Origin: Planctomycetaceae bacterium
GTDB taxonomy: Bacteria > Planctomycetota > Planctomycetia > Planctomycetales > Planctomycetaceae
Assembly: GCA_041398825.1 (NCBI GenBank)
Contig: JAWKTX010000021.1
Span: forward strand, 1 to 64,000
Length of the DNA: 64,000 nt
Direction: 5' to 3'
The position numbers were made by a program, and so were the translations under genes. This document shows, piece after piece, positions 26,890 to 36,116 of the stretch; position 1 is the stretch's first letter, and each line of letters starts with the position of its first letter. The notes beneath the pieces were generated by a model. That model worked only from the letters and a program-made list of their open reading frames with translations. It was not told the DNA's origin and made no database searches.

Positions 26890-27455
26890 GGTAGGCTTCC
26901 GCGATGGAGAACTGGATTGAGGCGTCGAGCGTTGAATCCGCGACACATCGACCGAGTGAAGATGGGAGGAACAATTGAAGGGATTTGCCGAATGGCGGGA
27001 GGAGATTTGAGATGAGAAACCGGCTTATAGCCAAAACTGCTGGTTCGTGTCGAGACGAAGTCCGTCGACCTTGCTTCGCGATAAGCACAGGGATTCCGGA
27101 ATGAGTAAAACCATGCGGAACGCCGCCTGACGACGCCTAACACCTTACTGTCTTTAAGGTTGCGATCGGTTTACCCTGATAGCCGGGTACGCGCTGTGCA
27201 CGACACAACGATATCAGACGACGACGGCGGTCATTGCGATGGATCCTGCAGACAGGATTTCTCAAAAAACCAGGTCTGGAACTATTCGTCAGGACGCTTC
27301 ATGAGTTTTCGATGGTTTGAGACTCGAAGAAGCGATCCCGGATGGGCAATTTCAGCAGACAACATGTCACCATCGAAAACAGGCAGCCTCGGTGGAGGCT
27401 GCCTGCGAATTGCAATTGTGCTGTTCGTATTCAATCAGATCCCAAAACTACTTAT
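26890..27455. other. Gene-free stretch with terminator
   Basis: Contains the leader of the 25030-26889 gene (right-to-left), the terminator at 27381-27404, and no frame with convincing coding character. The region 27130-27330 shows nothing I can name. Confidence 0.5.
27381..27404 (-). terminator. Intrinsic terminator of the secretin/OmpA-like operon
   Basis: AGGCAGCCTC, 4-nt loop, GAGGCTGCCT, followed on the minus strand by GTTTTCG. It lies 50 nt after the stop of the 27456 gene. Confidence 0.82.
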
Positions 27456-27992
27456 TTAGAATCCGAATCCACCCCCACCACCGCCGCCACCACCACGGTT
27501 GCCCTGGTTCAGGCGAGTCTGTCGAAAGCGTCCATAATCCTGTTCGCCTTCCATCGAGTTGATTCCATTGCTGTAAGGCTGAGAGACAACGGTCCTTTGG
27601 TCGGCGTCCGGATTGCCCAGATCAGTCAGCACGCGAACAACGATATCCCGGCGGGCTCGATCGATTTCCGGGTCAGCATTATTCCTTGACCGCTGAACAA
27701 TCACCGGGAATGGTGAGGAGCTCATTCTTGCGGCAATCTCAGCAATATGGTCACGCCCGTACGGCGTCAGCTCACTGCTGTCATGCATGAACTCGTTGTA
27801 GTGAATAACGAAGTCAGCAGCCTCACCATTGGTCTCCATCATGTGCCAGTGGGCGCGACTGATGGAACCAAGTGGCATGACATCCGGGACCGCCATAGAA
27901 CGCGGTGCGACCGGCATACTGCATCCAGCGACAATACCACAGGCGGAGGCGAGCAAGAAATATGCCCGAGTTGATCGGTAGAAACGAATCAT
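27456..27992 (-). CDS. OmpA-like lipoprotein with poly-Gly C-terminus
   Basis: A 178-residue lipoprotein (lipobox GIVAGC, Cys at about 24). Residues about 58-140 resemble an OmpA C-terminal peptidoglycan-binding domain: FVIHYNEFMHDSSELTPYGRDHI, then DPEIDRARRDIVVRVLTDLGNPDAD, the helix that in OmpA contacts the wall. The protein ends in a run of nine glycines and FGF. It lies 27 nt downstream of the CpaC-type secretin and so belongs to the same operon. I infer that it ties the secretin complex to the wall, as TadG/CpaE-region OmpA-like proteins do in Tad systems. Confidence 0.72.
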   Translation of the reverse strand: MIRFYRSTRAYFLLASACGIVAGCSMPVAPRSMAVPDVMPLGSISRAHWHMMETNGEAADFVIHYNEFMHDSSELTPYGRDHIAEIAARMSSSPFPVIVQRSRNNADPEIDRARRDIVVRVLTDLGNPDADQRTVVSQPYSNGINSMEGEQDYGRFRQTRLNQGNRGGGGGGGGGFGF

Positions 27993-28019
27993 GTGGAGCT
28001 CTTTCTCTACTGAGGCTGA

Positions 28020-30206
28020 TTACTTCGACCAGCTTGTGTTCTTGACCGAAGTACCCTGAGTACTGTCTTCCTTACGGAACATCGAAGCCATTCGAGTCCG
28101 CAGCGACGGCTGCTGTTCAACAGAAGCCGGCGTCATCGAGTTGTATTGCGACTGATAGTTGTTCGGAATCGGCGGCAACGGAGGTGCTCCGGATGGCTGT
28201 GGCATCGGCGTTGGCTGAAAATTCTGAACTGGTGGTGCCGAATAGTTTGGTGACGGCGGAGCAGAGAAATGCTGCACAGGCGGAGCCTGGTAATTCTGAA
28301 CAGGTGCCGAAGGCATGGACTGCCCGACGCCGGGACTCATAAACGAATTACCATACCCCATGCCATAGGATCCCTGTGCAGGAGGAAGTGAACATTCAGG
28401 CTGTGGACCTGGCGACAACATCATGCCACCATTGCCCGCTCCGAATCCACCTCCAAATCCTCCGTGAGTTGCCCCTGGATTATAAAGGCTGTACCCCTGT
28501 GGCGTTCCATAGGTCGCCCCCGTTCCGTACGGCGGAATCTGGTAGACATTTGTGTCCGGATTACCTTCCGTTCGGCCATAGTGATAGAGGTCATAGTCGT
28601 TCGGATGAGTGACGTAGTAATTGGGAAGCGGAGGCACTTCATCCGGTTCCATCGGACGTACGATTTCCGGTGAGACAAGCACCAGAAGTTCTGTTTCAAT
28701 CTCTGATGCAGTCTTGGAATGGAAGAGCTTGCTGCCGACGTACGGAATATCACCCAGCAGCGGAATTCGACTGACCTCCGTCAACGTCTGCCGTGAAATC
28801 AATCCACCGATGGCAAACGTCTGACCTTCACGTAATTCGACGGTCGTTTGAACCCGCTTCACATTGGTACCGGGAATACCATTGACGGTATTGTTCTGAT
28901 TGATCGAACTGAACTCCGGGACAACCTGTAATCGAATCAAATCCCTGTCGATCACCGTGGGGGTAACGATCATGCTGGTACCAAACCCGCGGAATGTTGT
29001 GGTTTGTCCGCCACCCAGTCCAATGGTCGTCGGCACCGCAAATTCACCACCACCAAGTATGCTTGCCGGATGACCACTGAGGGTTGTCAGTCGCGGTTCT
29101 GCAAGCAACGTGACGGTGCCATTGGACGTCAACCATTTCAGGAAGACCTCAATTTCACCGTTTTCAAAAATACCACCCAGAGTAGCCGGGACTCCGCCAA
29201 GCGAGCCACTGACGGAATGCCGAGCCTGGTTGAACAGTACGTTCCAGTCCATGCCCATGTTTCTGAGCTCAGAGCGGTTCACTTCCGCGACAACAACGCG
29301 CAGATTAACGTTGTATTCGCCAGGCACGGTTAGACGATTCACAACAATGTCACGAAATCCCTGATTCAGCAGTTGAGTGGCAGCGCCGTTTCCAGCACCT
29401 CCGGTGCCCCCGCCTGACGCAAGTGTGAAATTGGAATTTCCAGTTCCATCGTCGTCATTGAACCTTCCCCAGGTACGTGCAACTTCGGAACGTACAATCT
29501 GAAGGATGTGCTGTGCTTCTTCCGAATCGTATGCCTGTCCCTGAACGATGACCTGGTTACCAATCGGGATCAGGTAAACGCGTGAGTTCGGAAACAGGTC
29601 GGTCATCCGTCGTTCAAGCCGGCCGAAATCAATCGTCCTCTGTTCTTCAAGACTCTCGTCACGGACCACCGTCGCTTCGTAGATAGCCGGAGTGTCTTCG
29701 TTCTCGAACCAGAGCGTCAGATCCGTCTTGCCAAGCTCAAGACCAACAACGGACAACTCCGTGGGCGAATACTGCACGTAGTTCACAACGGTCGAATCCG
29801 TCACGGCAATTCGACGCACATTCTTGTTCGTCAAAATCAGCTGGCTATGTCGTTTTTCAAGCTCCAGCTTGTATTGCGGCTGGAGCATTCGATCCACATT
29901 CGGACTGTGGACTGCATCGATGCGTCCCGTCAAAGGTGGTTTTTCGAAACTGTACTGGGCCGAATGCACAGGCACCCCGGAGTTCCCGGATGGCATTCCA
30001 GAACCCGTCGGAGCATTCCAGGCAGACGCAGGCTGGTTCCAGCCACCAGCGGGTTGGCTCTGCTGCTGGTATTGTTGCGCAAAGCCAGATGCAAACAGCG
30101 AGCATCCCGCCAATGCCGAAGCAAAGAGCGATGTGGGCTTGCAGTGAAGTCTCCTGGCCAGAGACTTCAACAAACCGTCCTTCAGACCGTTCAATTCGGC
30201 TAGCAT
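28020..30206 (-). CDS. CpaC/RcpA-type pilus secretin
   Basis: 728 residues: a signal segment (about 27-43), a Gln/Asn/Trp-rich linker, a pilus-assembly N-terminal domain (about 110-190, LELEKRHSQLILTNKNVRRIAV), a BON-like domain (about 195-245, IPIGNQVIVQGQAYDSEEAQHIL), and the secretin core (about 290-520, ending VSRIPLLGDIPYVGSKLFHS). A Pro/Gly/Tyr/Gln-rich tail of 180 residues follows. This order matches Tad (Flp) pilus outer-membrane secretins rather than GspD or PilQ. It should form the pilus exit pore. The core genes tadA, tadB, tadC and flp are not in this window. The OmpA-like gene follows 27 nt downstream. Confidence 0.88.
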   Translation of the reverse strand: MLAELNGLKDGLLKSLARRLHCKPTSLFASALAGCSLFASGFAQQYQQQSQPAGGWNQPASAWNAPTGSGMPSGNSGVPVHSAQYSFEKPPLTGRIDAVHSPNVDRMLQPQYKLELEKRHSQLILTNKNVRRIAVTDSTVVNYVQYSPTELSVVGLELGKTDLTLWFENEDTPAIYEATVVRDESLEEQRTIDFGRLERRMTDLFPNSRVYLIPIGNQVIVQGQAYDSEEAQHILQIVRSEVARTWGRFNDDDGTGNSNFTLASGGGTGGAGNGAATQLLNQGFRDIVVNRLTVPGEYNVNLRVVVAEVNRSELRNMGMDWNVLFNQARHSVSGSLGGVPATLGGIFENGEIEVFLKWLTSNGTVTLLAEPRLTTLSGHPASILGGGEFAVPTTIGLGGGQTTTFRGFGTSMIVTPTVIDRDLIRLQVVPEFSSINQNNTVNGIPGTNVKRVQTTVELREGQTFAIGGLISRQTLTEVSRIPLLGDIPYVGSKLFHSKTASEIETELLVLVSPEIVRPMEPDEVPPLPNYYVTHPNDYDLYHYGRTEGNPDTNVYQIPPYGTGATYGTPQGYSLYNPGATHGGFGGGFGAGNGGMMLSPGPQPECSLPPAQGSYGMGYGNSFMSPGVGQSMPSAPVQNYQAPPVQHFSAPPSPNYSAPPVQNFQPTPMPQPSGAPPLPPIPNNYQSQYNSMTPASVEQQPSLRTRMASMFRKEDSTQGTSVKNTSWSK

Positions 30207-30797
30207 TCGAAGCTGCTCCTTCCGTGTCGCATCTTCGCGGTGGCATCATTGCCAGAATCCGCTTTCCACTTGGGGCCATTCAAGACGACGCACTCAGGAC
30301 ACCATTCCATAAGTGAATCGAACTGACTGCTGAAAATGCATCAACAGAAGTAGACCCGGAGAGCTTATCGGCGGCACCAGTCCTTTGGATGAATGTGTTG
30401 AAGTGGCAATTGACTGATCATAATGAGGTTCAATCGACCTGAACCGATCAGGCAAGAAGGAGCAAAAAGGCAAGATACACAAGATCAATGAGACATCGGC
30501 ACTTTCCAACAATTCGCAGGTGTCTCCAGCGGAATTGGACACTGCAAATCACGGCCTCCATAATGTCGCACGAGAAAACCCGCGGTCCCAACGGAAGATT
30601 GACGCATTGACAACCAACCAGGGTGCACGCGGGCTTGCCAGCCGGACGGAATCTGAAAGCACTGGACGATAGTTTCAGCCCGGGATGCAGATCGCCAATC
30701 GGTTCAGGAGAACTCTGAAATCGCCGCAGTCCATCTGGTGATTGACGAAGTTCTCCCCCATCTGCCTATTCACAGCAAAAACGCTGAACCTGCGACA
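30207..30797. other. Gene-free stretch upstream of secretin operon
   Basis: About 590 nt between the secretin start and the end of the next minus-strand gene. Small frames exist but none has a ribosome site or natural composition. It probably holds the promoter of the secretin operon near 30210-30350; I cannot place it with confidence. Confidence 0.5.
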
Positions 30798-31244
30798 CTA
30801 CCAAACGATGGACACGTTCGCAGCACGCGGCCCCGGGTTTGCCCACGGGCGACGATAGCTGTGATAGGGGTAACGATAATTGATGCCACCGCCGTCCATA
30901 TTGGGCAGGCCTTCGTATCCTGTCATCCCCTGACCGACCATGCCGAACGCCGGACCGTAACCCATTCCCGCTGCTGCATCCATGTACAGACCGCCAACAG
31001 ATCCCAGGCCGCCCATTCCACAACAACCTGCTGCGGCACTTGAGCAGGCACAACCAGCCTGCATCACGGGAGCAACAACAGGCTGCACGGGAACATAACT
31101 GACCTGCGGCTGCGAAGAATTACAGTTACAACCGGAACCGCCAAAAAGATGATTCAGCCCTCCCTGCACAGCGGTTGAATTCATCGCGACAAACACCACC
31201 ATTAATGCTGCAGGTCCCAGCATTCGCTTTCCAAACTCCGACAT
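30798..31244 (-). CDS. Small secreted Gly/Cys/Tyr-rich protein
   Basis: 148 residues from MSEFGKRML, supported by GGAGAG 6 nt upstream. Signal peptide about 1-28 (ending AVQG). The mature part has short Cys-rich groups (GSGCNCNSS, GCACSSAAAGCCG) and Gly/Tyr/Met-rich stretches, without a recognised domain. It could be a surface or appendage-associated structural protein. The frame extends upstream to 31274 but without a signal there. Confidence 0.65.
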   Translation of the reverse strand: MSEFGKRMLGPAALMVVFVAMNSTAVQGGLNHLFGGSGCNCNSSQPQVSYVPVQPVVAPVMQAGCACSSAAAGCCGMGGLGSVGGLYMDAAAGMGYGPAFGMVGQGMTGYEGLPNMDGGGINYRYPYHSYRRPWANPGPRAANVSIVW

Positions 31245-31545
31245 CGACACTCTCCAAACACGCGAGATTCTCAAACATCCTGAATCGACACATCTGGATG
31301 TACACGAAAAGAAGAGAGAAGCCAGGCGAAAGTCGACAGCAAATGGACGAAGTTAAAATTTGACGGTCAGGGCGTTCAAATTGCGCTCCAGACAACGAAT
31401 TGAAGGAAGTCGTGGTTTCTCCAGCTTTGGAAAAAGGGATGCGTTGTAGCGGCCGATACGAATAACGAAGGATCATTGCTCAATGCCGCTCGACCCGTTC
31501 ATGCAACTGGAAGGGTTCGATTCGGCTCGACATCGGAGGGATTCA
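31245..31545. other. Divergent intergenic region
   Basis: Promoter region for the two diverging small secreted protein genes. Both leaders have purine-rich ribosome sites. No further structure recognised. Confidence 0.5.
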
Positions 31546-32070
31546 ATGCGTCGGTTATTCATCTCAGTAGTGAGCCTCGTGGTCACTGTGATTGTCAGTA
31601 GTGCTGCCGTTCACGCCCAAATCGGATCTCCCGGAATTGAATACTCCGGCGCAATTGCGACTGGAGAAGGCGGGCAGCTGTATCCCTATGACCAGCAGGA
31701 TCCCTGGATCCATGGGCAATTTCAGCGAGTCCCCGCATACGGTGGATTTGCAAGCTTTCGCCCATACAACTACCGCCACGTTTTCTCCCAGACACAAATC
31801 GCATCAGGCTGGGGATCGGCGCACGGAATGCCATATTCACAGCAGTTCTGGAATCGATACCGCCCGTCATACCTTGATGGTAACCTGCATTCACAGGCCC
31901 GATATCAGCAACCAGCGACACCGACGCCTCCGGCACTCATGCCCGGCCAGCCTGTCTATCAGGCCAGCTTTCAGGCGACCCCTTCGGCCGTGACTCCAGT
32001 TCAGTCCCAACAACCATTAAGCTCTGACGGTCGCCCGATCCACGTCTTTCCGCCGTCCGTACAGCGATAA
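31546..32070 (+). CDS. Small secreted Pro/Gln/Tyr-rich protein
   Basis: 174 residues from MRRLFISVVS, chosen because GGAGGG lies 6 nt upstream and a signal peptide (about 1-25, ending VHA) begins there; the open frame starts earlier at 31483. The mature part has aromatic residues (FRPYNYRHVFSQTQIASGWG) and a Pro/Gln/Thr-rich tail. No domain recognised. It has its own strong terminator at 32183-32226. Confidence 0.65.
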   Translation: MRRLFISVVSLVVTVIVSSAAVHAQIGSPGIEYSGAIATGEGGQLYPYDQQDPWIHGQFQRVPAYGGFASFRPYNYRHVFSQTQIASGWGSAHGMPYSQQFWNRYRPSYLDGNLHSQARYQQPATPTPPALMPGQPVYQASFQATPSAVTPVQSQQPLSSDGRPIHVFPPSVQR

Positions 32071-32182
32071 GCTACCAAAGTCTCTGCCGCCGGATTCAGC
32101 GTGTCCAGATTCGCGTCGATGCAGTTTTCTGCTCCACGACGAACGCGACACGCCTCCTGGCAGGGGTGAATCTCCCCGAAAC

Positions 32183-32226
32183 GAAACGCTCCGTCGTGGC
32201 AACCTGCCGCGACGGAGCGTTTCTTC
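32183..32226 (+). terminator. Intrinsic terminator of the small secreted protein gene
   Basis: An 18-bp stem (GAAACGCTCCGTCGTGGC / GCCGCGACGGAGCGTTTC, with one G-T pair) around loop AACCT, followed by TTCTTCATTT. About 110 nt after the stop at 32070. Confidence 0.85.
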
Positions 32227-32334
32227 ATTTGGTCCGGCGCGATATCATACCTGCACTCGGGTATCATGCGATCATTGGGTAGAACACAGTTCCTCGTAAA
32301 CACTCACTATCATCAAGACACAGAGATTTCCGCT

Positions 32335-33141
32335 ATGAAGATTTGCCGCCTGGAGACGAATGACGGGGCCAGACATTGGGGGTTCGTTCAGGCAGATGGT
32401 TCCGTGACTCTTGCAAAAGGGCATGTCCTTGAGACGCTCACCGATACCGGGCATCAGGTCACAGACTTCAAGCTTCTTGCTCCCATCCAGCCAGCCAATA
32501 TTCTGTGTATCGGATTGAACTACAGAAAGCACGCTGAGGAAGGCAAAGCGGATATTCCTGAGAATCCGGTGCTCTTCATCAAGATTAACTCGGCAGTCCA
32601 GAATCCTGGTGACCCAATCGTATTACCCCGAAAACTTCGCAGCGACAAAGTCGACTTCGAATGTGAACTTGCAGTCGTCATCGGTAAGGACTGCCTGAAT
32701 GTCTCGAAGGACGAAGCATTGAGTTACGTACTCGGCTACACCTGTGCGAATGATGTCAGCGCGAGAGACTGGCAGAAGAACGGCGGTGGAGGACAATGGT
32801 GTCGAGGAAAAACGTTTGCCACTTTCTGCCCCCTGGGACCTTATCTGGTGACAGCGGATGAAATCCCGAATCCCAACGCGCTGAGAATCAGCACTGTGCT
32901 TAATGGCGAAACCATGCAGGACTGGAATACGGACGACATGATCTTCGATGTTCCGACGCTCATCGAATTTCTCAGCGCCAGTACGATTTTACCCGCAGGA
33001 ACAGTGATCCTGACAGGCACTCCACACGGAGTTGGAATGGCAAGAATGCCCCCGGTGTTCCTCAAACAGGGTGACCTGGTCACGGTTGAAATCGAAGGCA
33101 TCGGCAAGCTATCCAATCCGGTTATTGAAGAGCCAGCATAG
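32335..33141 (+). CDS. Fumarylacetoacetate hydrolase-family protein
   Basis: 268 residues from MKICRLETNDG; the frame is open upstream to 32266 but the family starts here. The C-terminal 210 residues are the FAH domain: GLNYRKHAEE, the metal ligands in VDFECELAVVIGK (two Glu) and an Asp in CANDVSARDWQ, and the later ILTGTPHGVG. Members cleave C-C bonds or decarboxylate/hydrolyse acylpyruvates, 2-oxo-hept-diene-dioates or similar beta-diketones using Mg or Ca. The substrate is not determined by sequence. It converges with the flavoprotein gene at 33173 (30 nt apart), with a short CCGGGA/TCCCGG hairpin at 33142-33160 between them. Confidence 0.88.
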   Translation: MKICRLETNDGARHWGFVQADGSVTLAKGHVLETLTDTGHQVTDFKLLAPIQPANILCIGLNYRKHAEEGKADIPENPVLFIKINSAVQNPGDPIVLPRKLRSDKVDFECELAVVIGKDCLNVSKDEALSYVLGYTCANDVSARDWQKNGGGGQWCRGKTFATFCPLGPYLVTADEIPNPNALRISTVLNGETMQDWNTDDMIFDVPTLIEFLSASTILPAGTVILTGTPHGVGMARMPPVFLKQGDLVTVEIEGIGKLSNPVIEEPA

Positions 33142-33172
33142 CCGGGATGCACGCTCCCGGGAACAATGCTGG

Positions 33173-34768
33173 TCACGTTTCCGGGGCGGCCGTGTCCGCG
33201 TAAAGACCGCGGAGCTCGTCATTAAGCAGTCCGACGCAGTTCCACGGATTGATCGCCCGCCGCAGCCAAACCCGATAGTCGAACGAACTCATCGTTCCGT
33301 CCTTCGCCATTTCCAGCTGATACCGGGCATCACAGATCATTTTCCGGAACGCCGAATCGTTTGCTCTCAGAAATCCCGGGGCACACGAGGATTGGCCATA
33401 CGGAAGCGGGCCGACCTGCCCTTTCGATTCAACATCGTTGAACCTCGGGTCCTGATCGCTGTTTTCCATCGTGGTGACTGCAGCAAAATAAATCATCGAC
33501 CAGTCACACCAAAGCTCGAAGGACGGCAACGCTGCGTAGCACCCCTCGACAAGTTCGTCGACCAGCTGAATTTCCTGAATGACATTGCTGGAATATTCGT
33601 GCATCTTCGCCAAATGGTTTCCGGGATGCACAAGTACATCGAGCAGTCGTTCCACGCAGACCAGCGTGTGGGCGATGCCCGTGCTGTGGAGTGGGTCGAC
33701 GAATCCCGCAGAATTGGGCAATGCGGCCCAGTTTTTTCCCGCAGCAGCAGAAGCCAGCCTTTGGATGCGTGGAACCCATCGAAGTCCTTCAACGGGTCGA
33801 ACGATGTTTGCGTTTTCAAATTGCTGCTTCAGAAACGGGAAGTCGCTGATGATTCTTTTCCAGATACTTATGGCGTGCGCGTTGCCCTGCTCCGCTGAGG
33901 TCAGTTCGCCGGAGGTGAAAGAATCGGAGAACAGATGCCGATGTTTCCCATCGAACATCACCCCTGCACTCACCGTGCCGTCATCAAAACGCAGCTGCCA
34001 CATCCATCCAAATGGAAGCACATGATGAACAGCAGCATCATCGCAATGAAATGGAAATTCGCGGGTCCTGATATCAAGTGAATTTAGTAGTTCTTCGCAG
34101 GATGGAACGTTTTCAAAGTGAGCGAACAGCGTCCCTGAATGTGTCTTCAACTGGTCGCTGATGTCAGGGATCTTTAGGTGCTTCAGTAATGCATTGGATG
34201 AACCCGTGGCATCCACCAGAAAGTCCGATTCCAGACAAACAGAGTCCACCGATTGTCCAATTGTGATATGCCAGCCATTCCTGCCTTCACTCAGTTTATA
34301 GGTGCATGGAACATAGTTGGTCACGCCGGAACCTACCGCTGTCTGGTAGAGAAAATTGTCAACATCACTCCGCAGCCAATGTGTGTCCGAAAACTCATCG
34401 CTCGCACTGGCGGCAACAAGCAAACGTCGTTGATGAAAATCCACGGGTGAAGGAAACTGACCGGGTGTATGGCTGAAGTAGCTGAAACCTCGTTTTTTCC
34501 CGCACAACAACCACGGCAGGTTTCGTTTCCATGTTCCGTACCTGACGAGGGGCAGAATTTCCGGTAAAGCATATCGACGGGAAATTCGAGCAAGCGTCTG
34601 GTCGGCCAGAGGCGTCGAGGATTCTCCGATCGCAAACCTTGGATGTGCCTGTGTGTCCAGCAATGCGACACGAACGCCACTTCTGGCCAGCCCTGCTGCC
34701 AGCAGACTTCCACCGAACCCGGAACCCAGAATGATCACGTCAAATTTATTCTGCATCAATTGTGCCAT
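33173..34768 (-). CDS. Flavin-dependent oxidoreductase of the tryptophan-halogenase superfamily
   Basis: About 531 residues from MAQLMQNKFD (GTG at 34792 and ATG at 34756 are alternatives). The N-terminus has the FAD-binding Rossmann motif VIILGSGFGGSLLA, followed by GESSTPLAD, typical of the halogenase/geranylgeranyl-reductase group. FVDPLHSTGIAHTL is the second FAD contact. The halogenase motif WxWxIP appears only as WMWQLR, so the last two positions differ and halogenation cannot be assumed. The long C-terminal part (about 380-531) is helical with many Trp. Cytoplasmic, no signal. No substrate or pathway is indicated by neighbours; the adjoining FAH gene is on the opposite strand. Confidence 0.8.
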   Translation of the reverse strand: MAQLMQNKFDVIILGSGFGGSLLAAGLARSGVRVALLDTQAHPRFAIGESSTPLADQTLARISRRYALPEILPLVRYGTWKRNLPWLLCGKKRGFSYFSHTPGQFPSPVDFHQRRLLVAASASDEFSDTHWLRSDVDNFLYQTAVGSGVTNYVPCTYKLSEGRNGWHITIGQSVDSVCLESDFLVDATGSSNALLKHLKIPDISDQLKTHSGTLFAHFENVPSCEELLNSLDIRTREFPFHCDDAAVHHVLPFGWMWQLRFDDGTVSAGVMFDGKHRHLFSDSFTSGELTSAEQGNAHAISIWKRIISDFPFLKQQFENANIVRPVEGLRWVPRIQRLASAAAGKNWAALPNSAGFVDPLHSTGIAHTLVCVERLLDVLVHPGNHLAKMHEYSSNVIQEIQLVDELVEGCYAALPSFELWCDWSMIYFAAVTTMENSDQDPRFNDVESKGQVGPLPYGQSSCAPGFLRANDSAFRKMICDARYQLEMAKDGTMSSFDYRVWLRRAINPWNCVGLLNDELRGLYADTAAPET

Positions 34769-34922
34769 TCCCGGACGGAGACTTCGACACACAGATTTTC
34801 ACTGGCGATTCAATCGATCACCTGCAACCATCTGCTGACAGCCAATACCTATTCAGTCTACCGATCTGGGTTATGTCATCACAGATCGTTCATTTCCTGA
34901 TGACTTCCGGAGTTCGAAAGAC

Positions 34923-36005
34923 ATGCGACATCAGTCTCACGCATTACTCTTATTGTGTCTTGGAATTTTTATCTGCCGATCGGCCATAGGATCGTGTGAT
35001 GAACCAGCGGAGACCGCTGAAGAACTTTCGCCCGCTCTGCAGGTGAAGAATATTCGCCGGGCATACTATGATGGAAACCACAATGCGTTTACGGATTTGT
35101 GCCGGTTCAAGGACCGGTATTATCTGACGTTTCGTTCATGCCCTGATGGTCATATGGTTCATCCGACATCTTCGATTGTTGTGCTGACCAGCACAGATGC
35201 GAAGACATGGCAAAAAGTGAACCAATTCTCTGTGCCCCGACGCGACGTCAGAGACCCACATTTCCTTGAGTTCCGGGGGCGTCTGTTTATTTACACGGGA
35301 ACGTGGTACTGCGGGGACGCATCGCCGAAGACTCGCGACCTGAATCAACACCTTGGTTTCTGTTCCTTTTCTGACGATGGAAGAAACTGGTCAGAGCCAA
35401 CAATGCTCGAAGGCACTTACGGTCACTATATCTGGAGAGCCGCTCAATCCAGCGACAAGGCCTTTCTTTGCGGTCGCAGGAAGCACAGATTCAGCGATGA
35501 ATCCGGAAGTAACCGAGAAATCATCGAATCTGCCATGCTGGAAAGCGACGACGGGCTCGTCTGGAAGACACGGTCACTCTTTCAGGAATCGTGGGGAGAC
35601 GAAACCGCATTTCTGGTGGAAGACGATGGATCCATTCTGGCCGTCGCCAGACGCGGCTCAACGCCCGCTGAGATCTGCCGGTCCTCGCCGCCATATGCTG
35701 AGTGGCGCCGTCAGCCACTGGACCGGTACATCGGTGGTCCAATGTTAGCCAAGTGGGGAAACAGGTACATCGTCGGTGGGCGGAACAACACGTCCGAAGG
35801 CCCCCGAACGGTATTGTGTTTGCTGAGCGGTGAAAACACACTCAACACGATTGCTGAACTACCAAGCGATGGCGACAACTCCTACACCGGGTTCGTGGCA
35901 CTTGATGAACAGAATGCCCTTCTGTCATGGTATTCCAGCCACGAACAGGACTCCGCAGGAAAAACCATCACCGCAATTTATCTGGCAGACCTTCAACTGG
36001 AGTAA
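34923..36005 (+). CDS. Secreted sialidase-fold glycoside hydrolase-like protein
   Basis: 360 residues with a signal peptide (about 1-23). The mature domain has repeating beta-propeller strands with Asp-box-like turns: TSTDAKTWQKV, FSDDGRNWSEP and ESDDGLVWKTR, the S-x-D-x-G-x-x-W pattern of the sialidase superfamily. No Arg triad can be assigned with certainty, so it may be a sialidase, another exo-glycosidase or a binding propeller. Exported; it probably acts on polysaccharides, which fits the sulfatase and esterase elsewhere in the window. Confidence 0.78.
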   Translation: MRHQSHALLLLCLGIFICRSAIGSCDEPAETAEELSPALQVKNIRRAYYDGNHNAFTDLCRFKDRYYLTFRSCPDGHMVHPTSSIVVLTSTDAKTWQKVNQFSVPRRDVRDPHFLEFRGRLFIYTGTWYCGDASPKTRDLNQHLGFCSFSDDGRNWSEPTMLEGTYGHYIWRAAQSSDKAFLCGRRKHRFSDESGSNREIIESAMLESDDGLVWKTRSLFQESWGDETAFLVEDDGSILAVARRGSTPAEICRSSPPYAEWRRQPLDRYIGGPMLAKWGNRYIVGGRNNTSEGPRTVLCLLSGENTLNTIAELPSDGDNSYTGFVALDEQNALLSWYSSHEQDSAGKTITAIYLADLQLE

Positions 36006-36116
36006 TTCTTACCCACCCGGATTCGTGCTCAGCCGAATTCATGCTCATTGAGACCCGATGGGGAATTCTCACGACTTCTGCGGCCGTGGAAATCAACAGC
36101 TGAGTCAGACGCAACT

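Noticed and set aside
33142..33160. CCGGGA/TCCCGG hairpin between converging FAH and flavoprotein genes as terminator
   Set aside because: Only 6-bp stem and no T-run on either strand; kept as a remark, not called.
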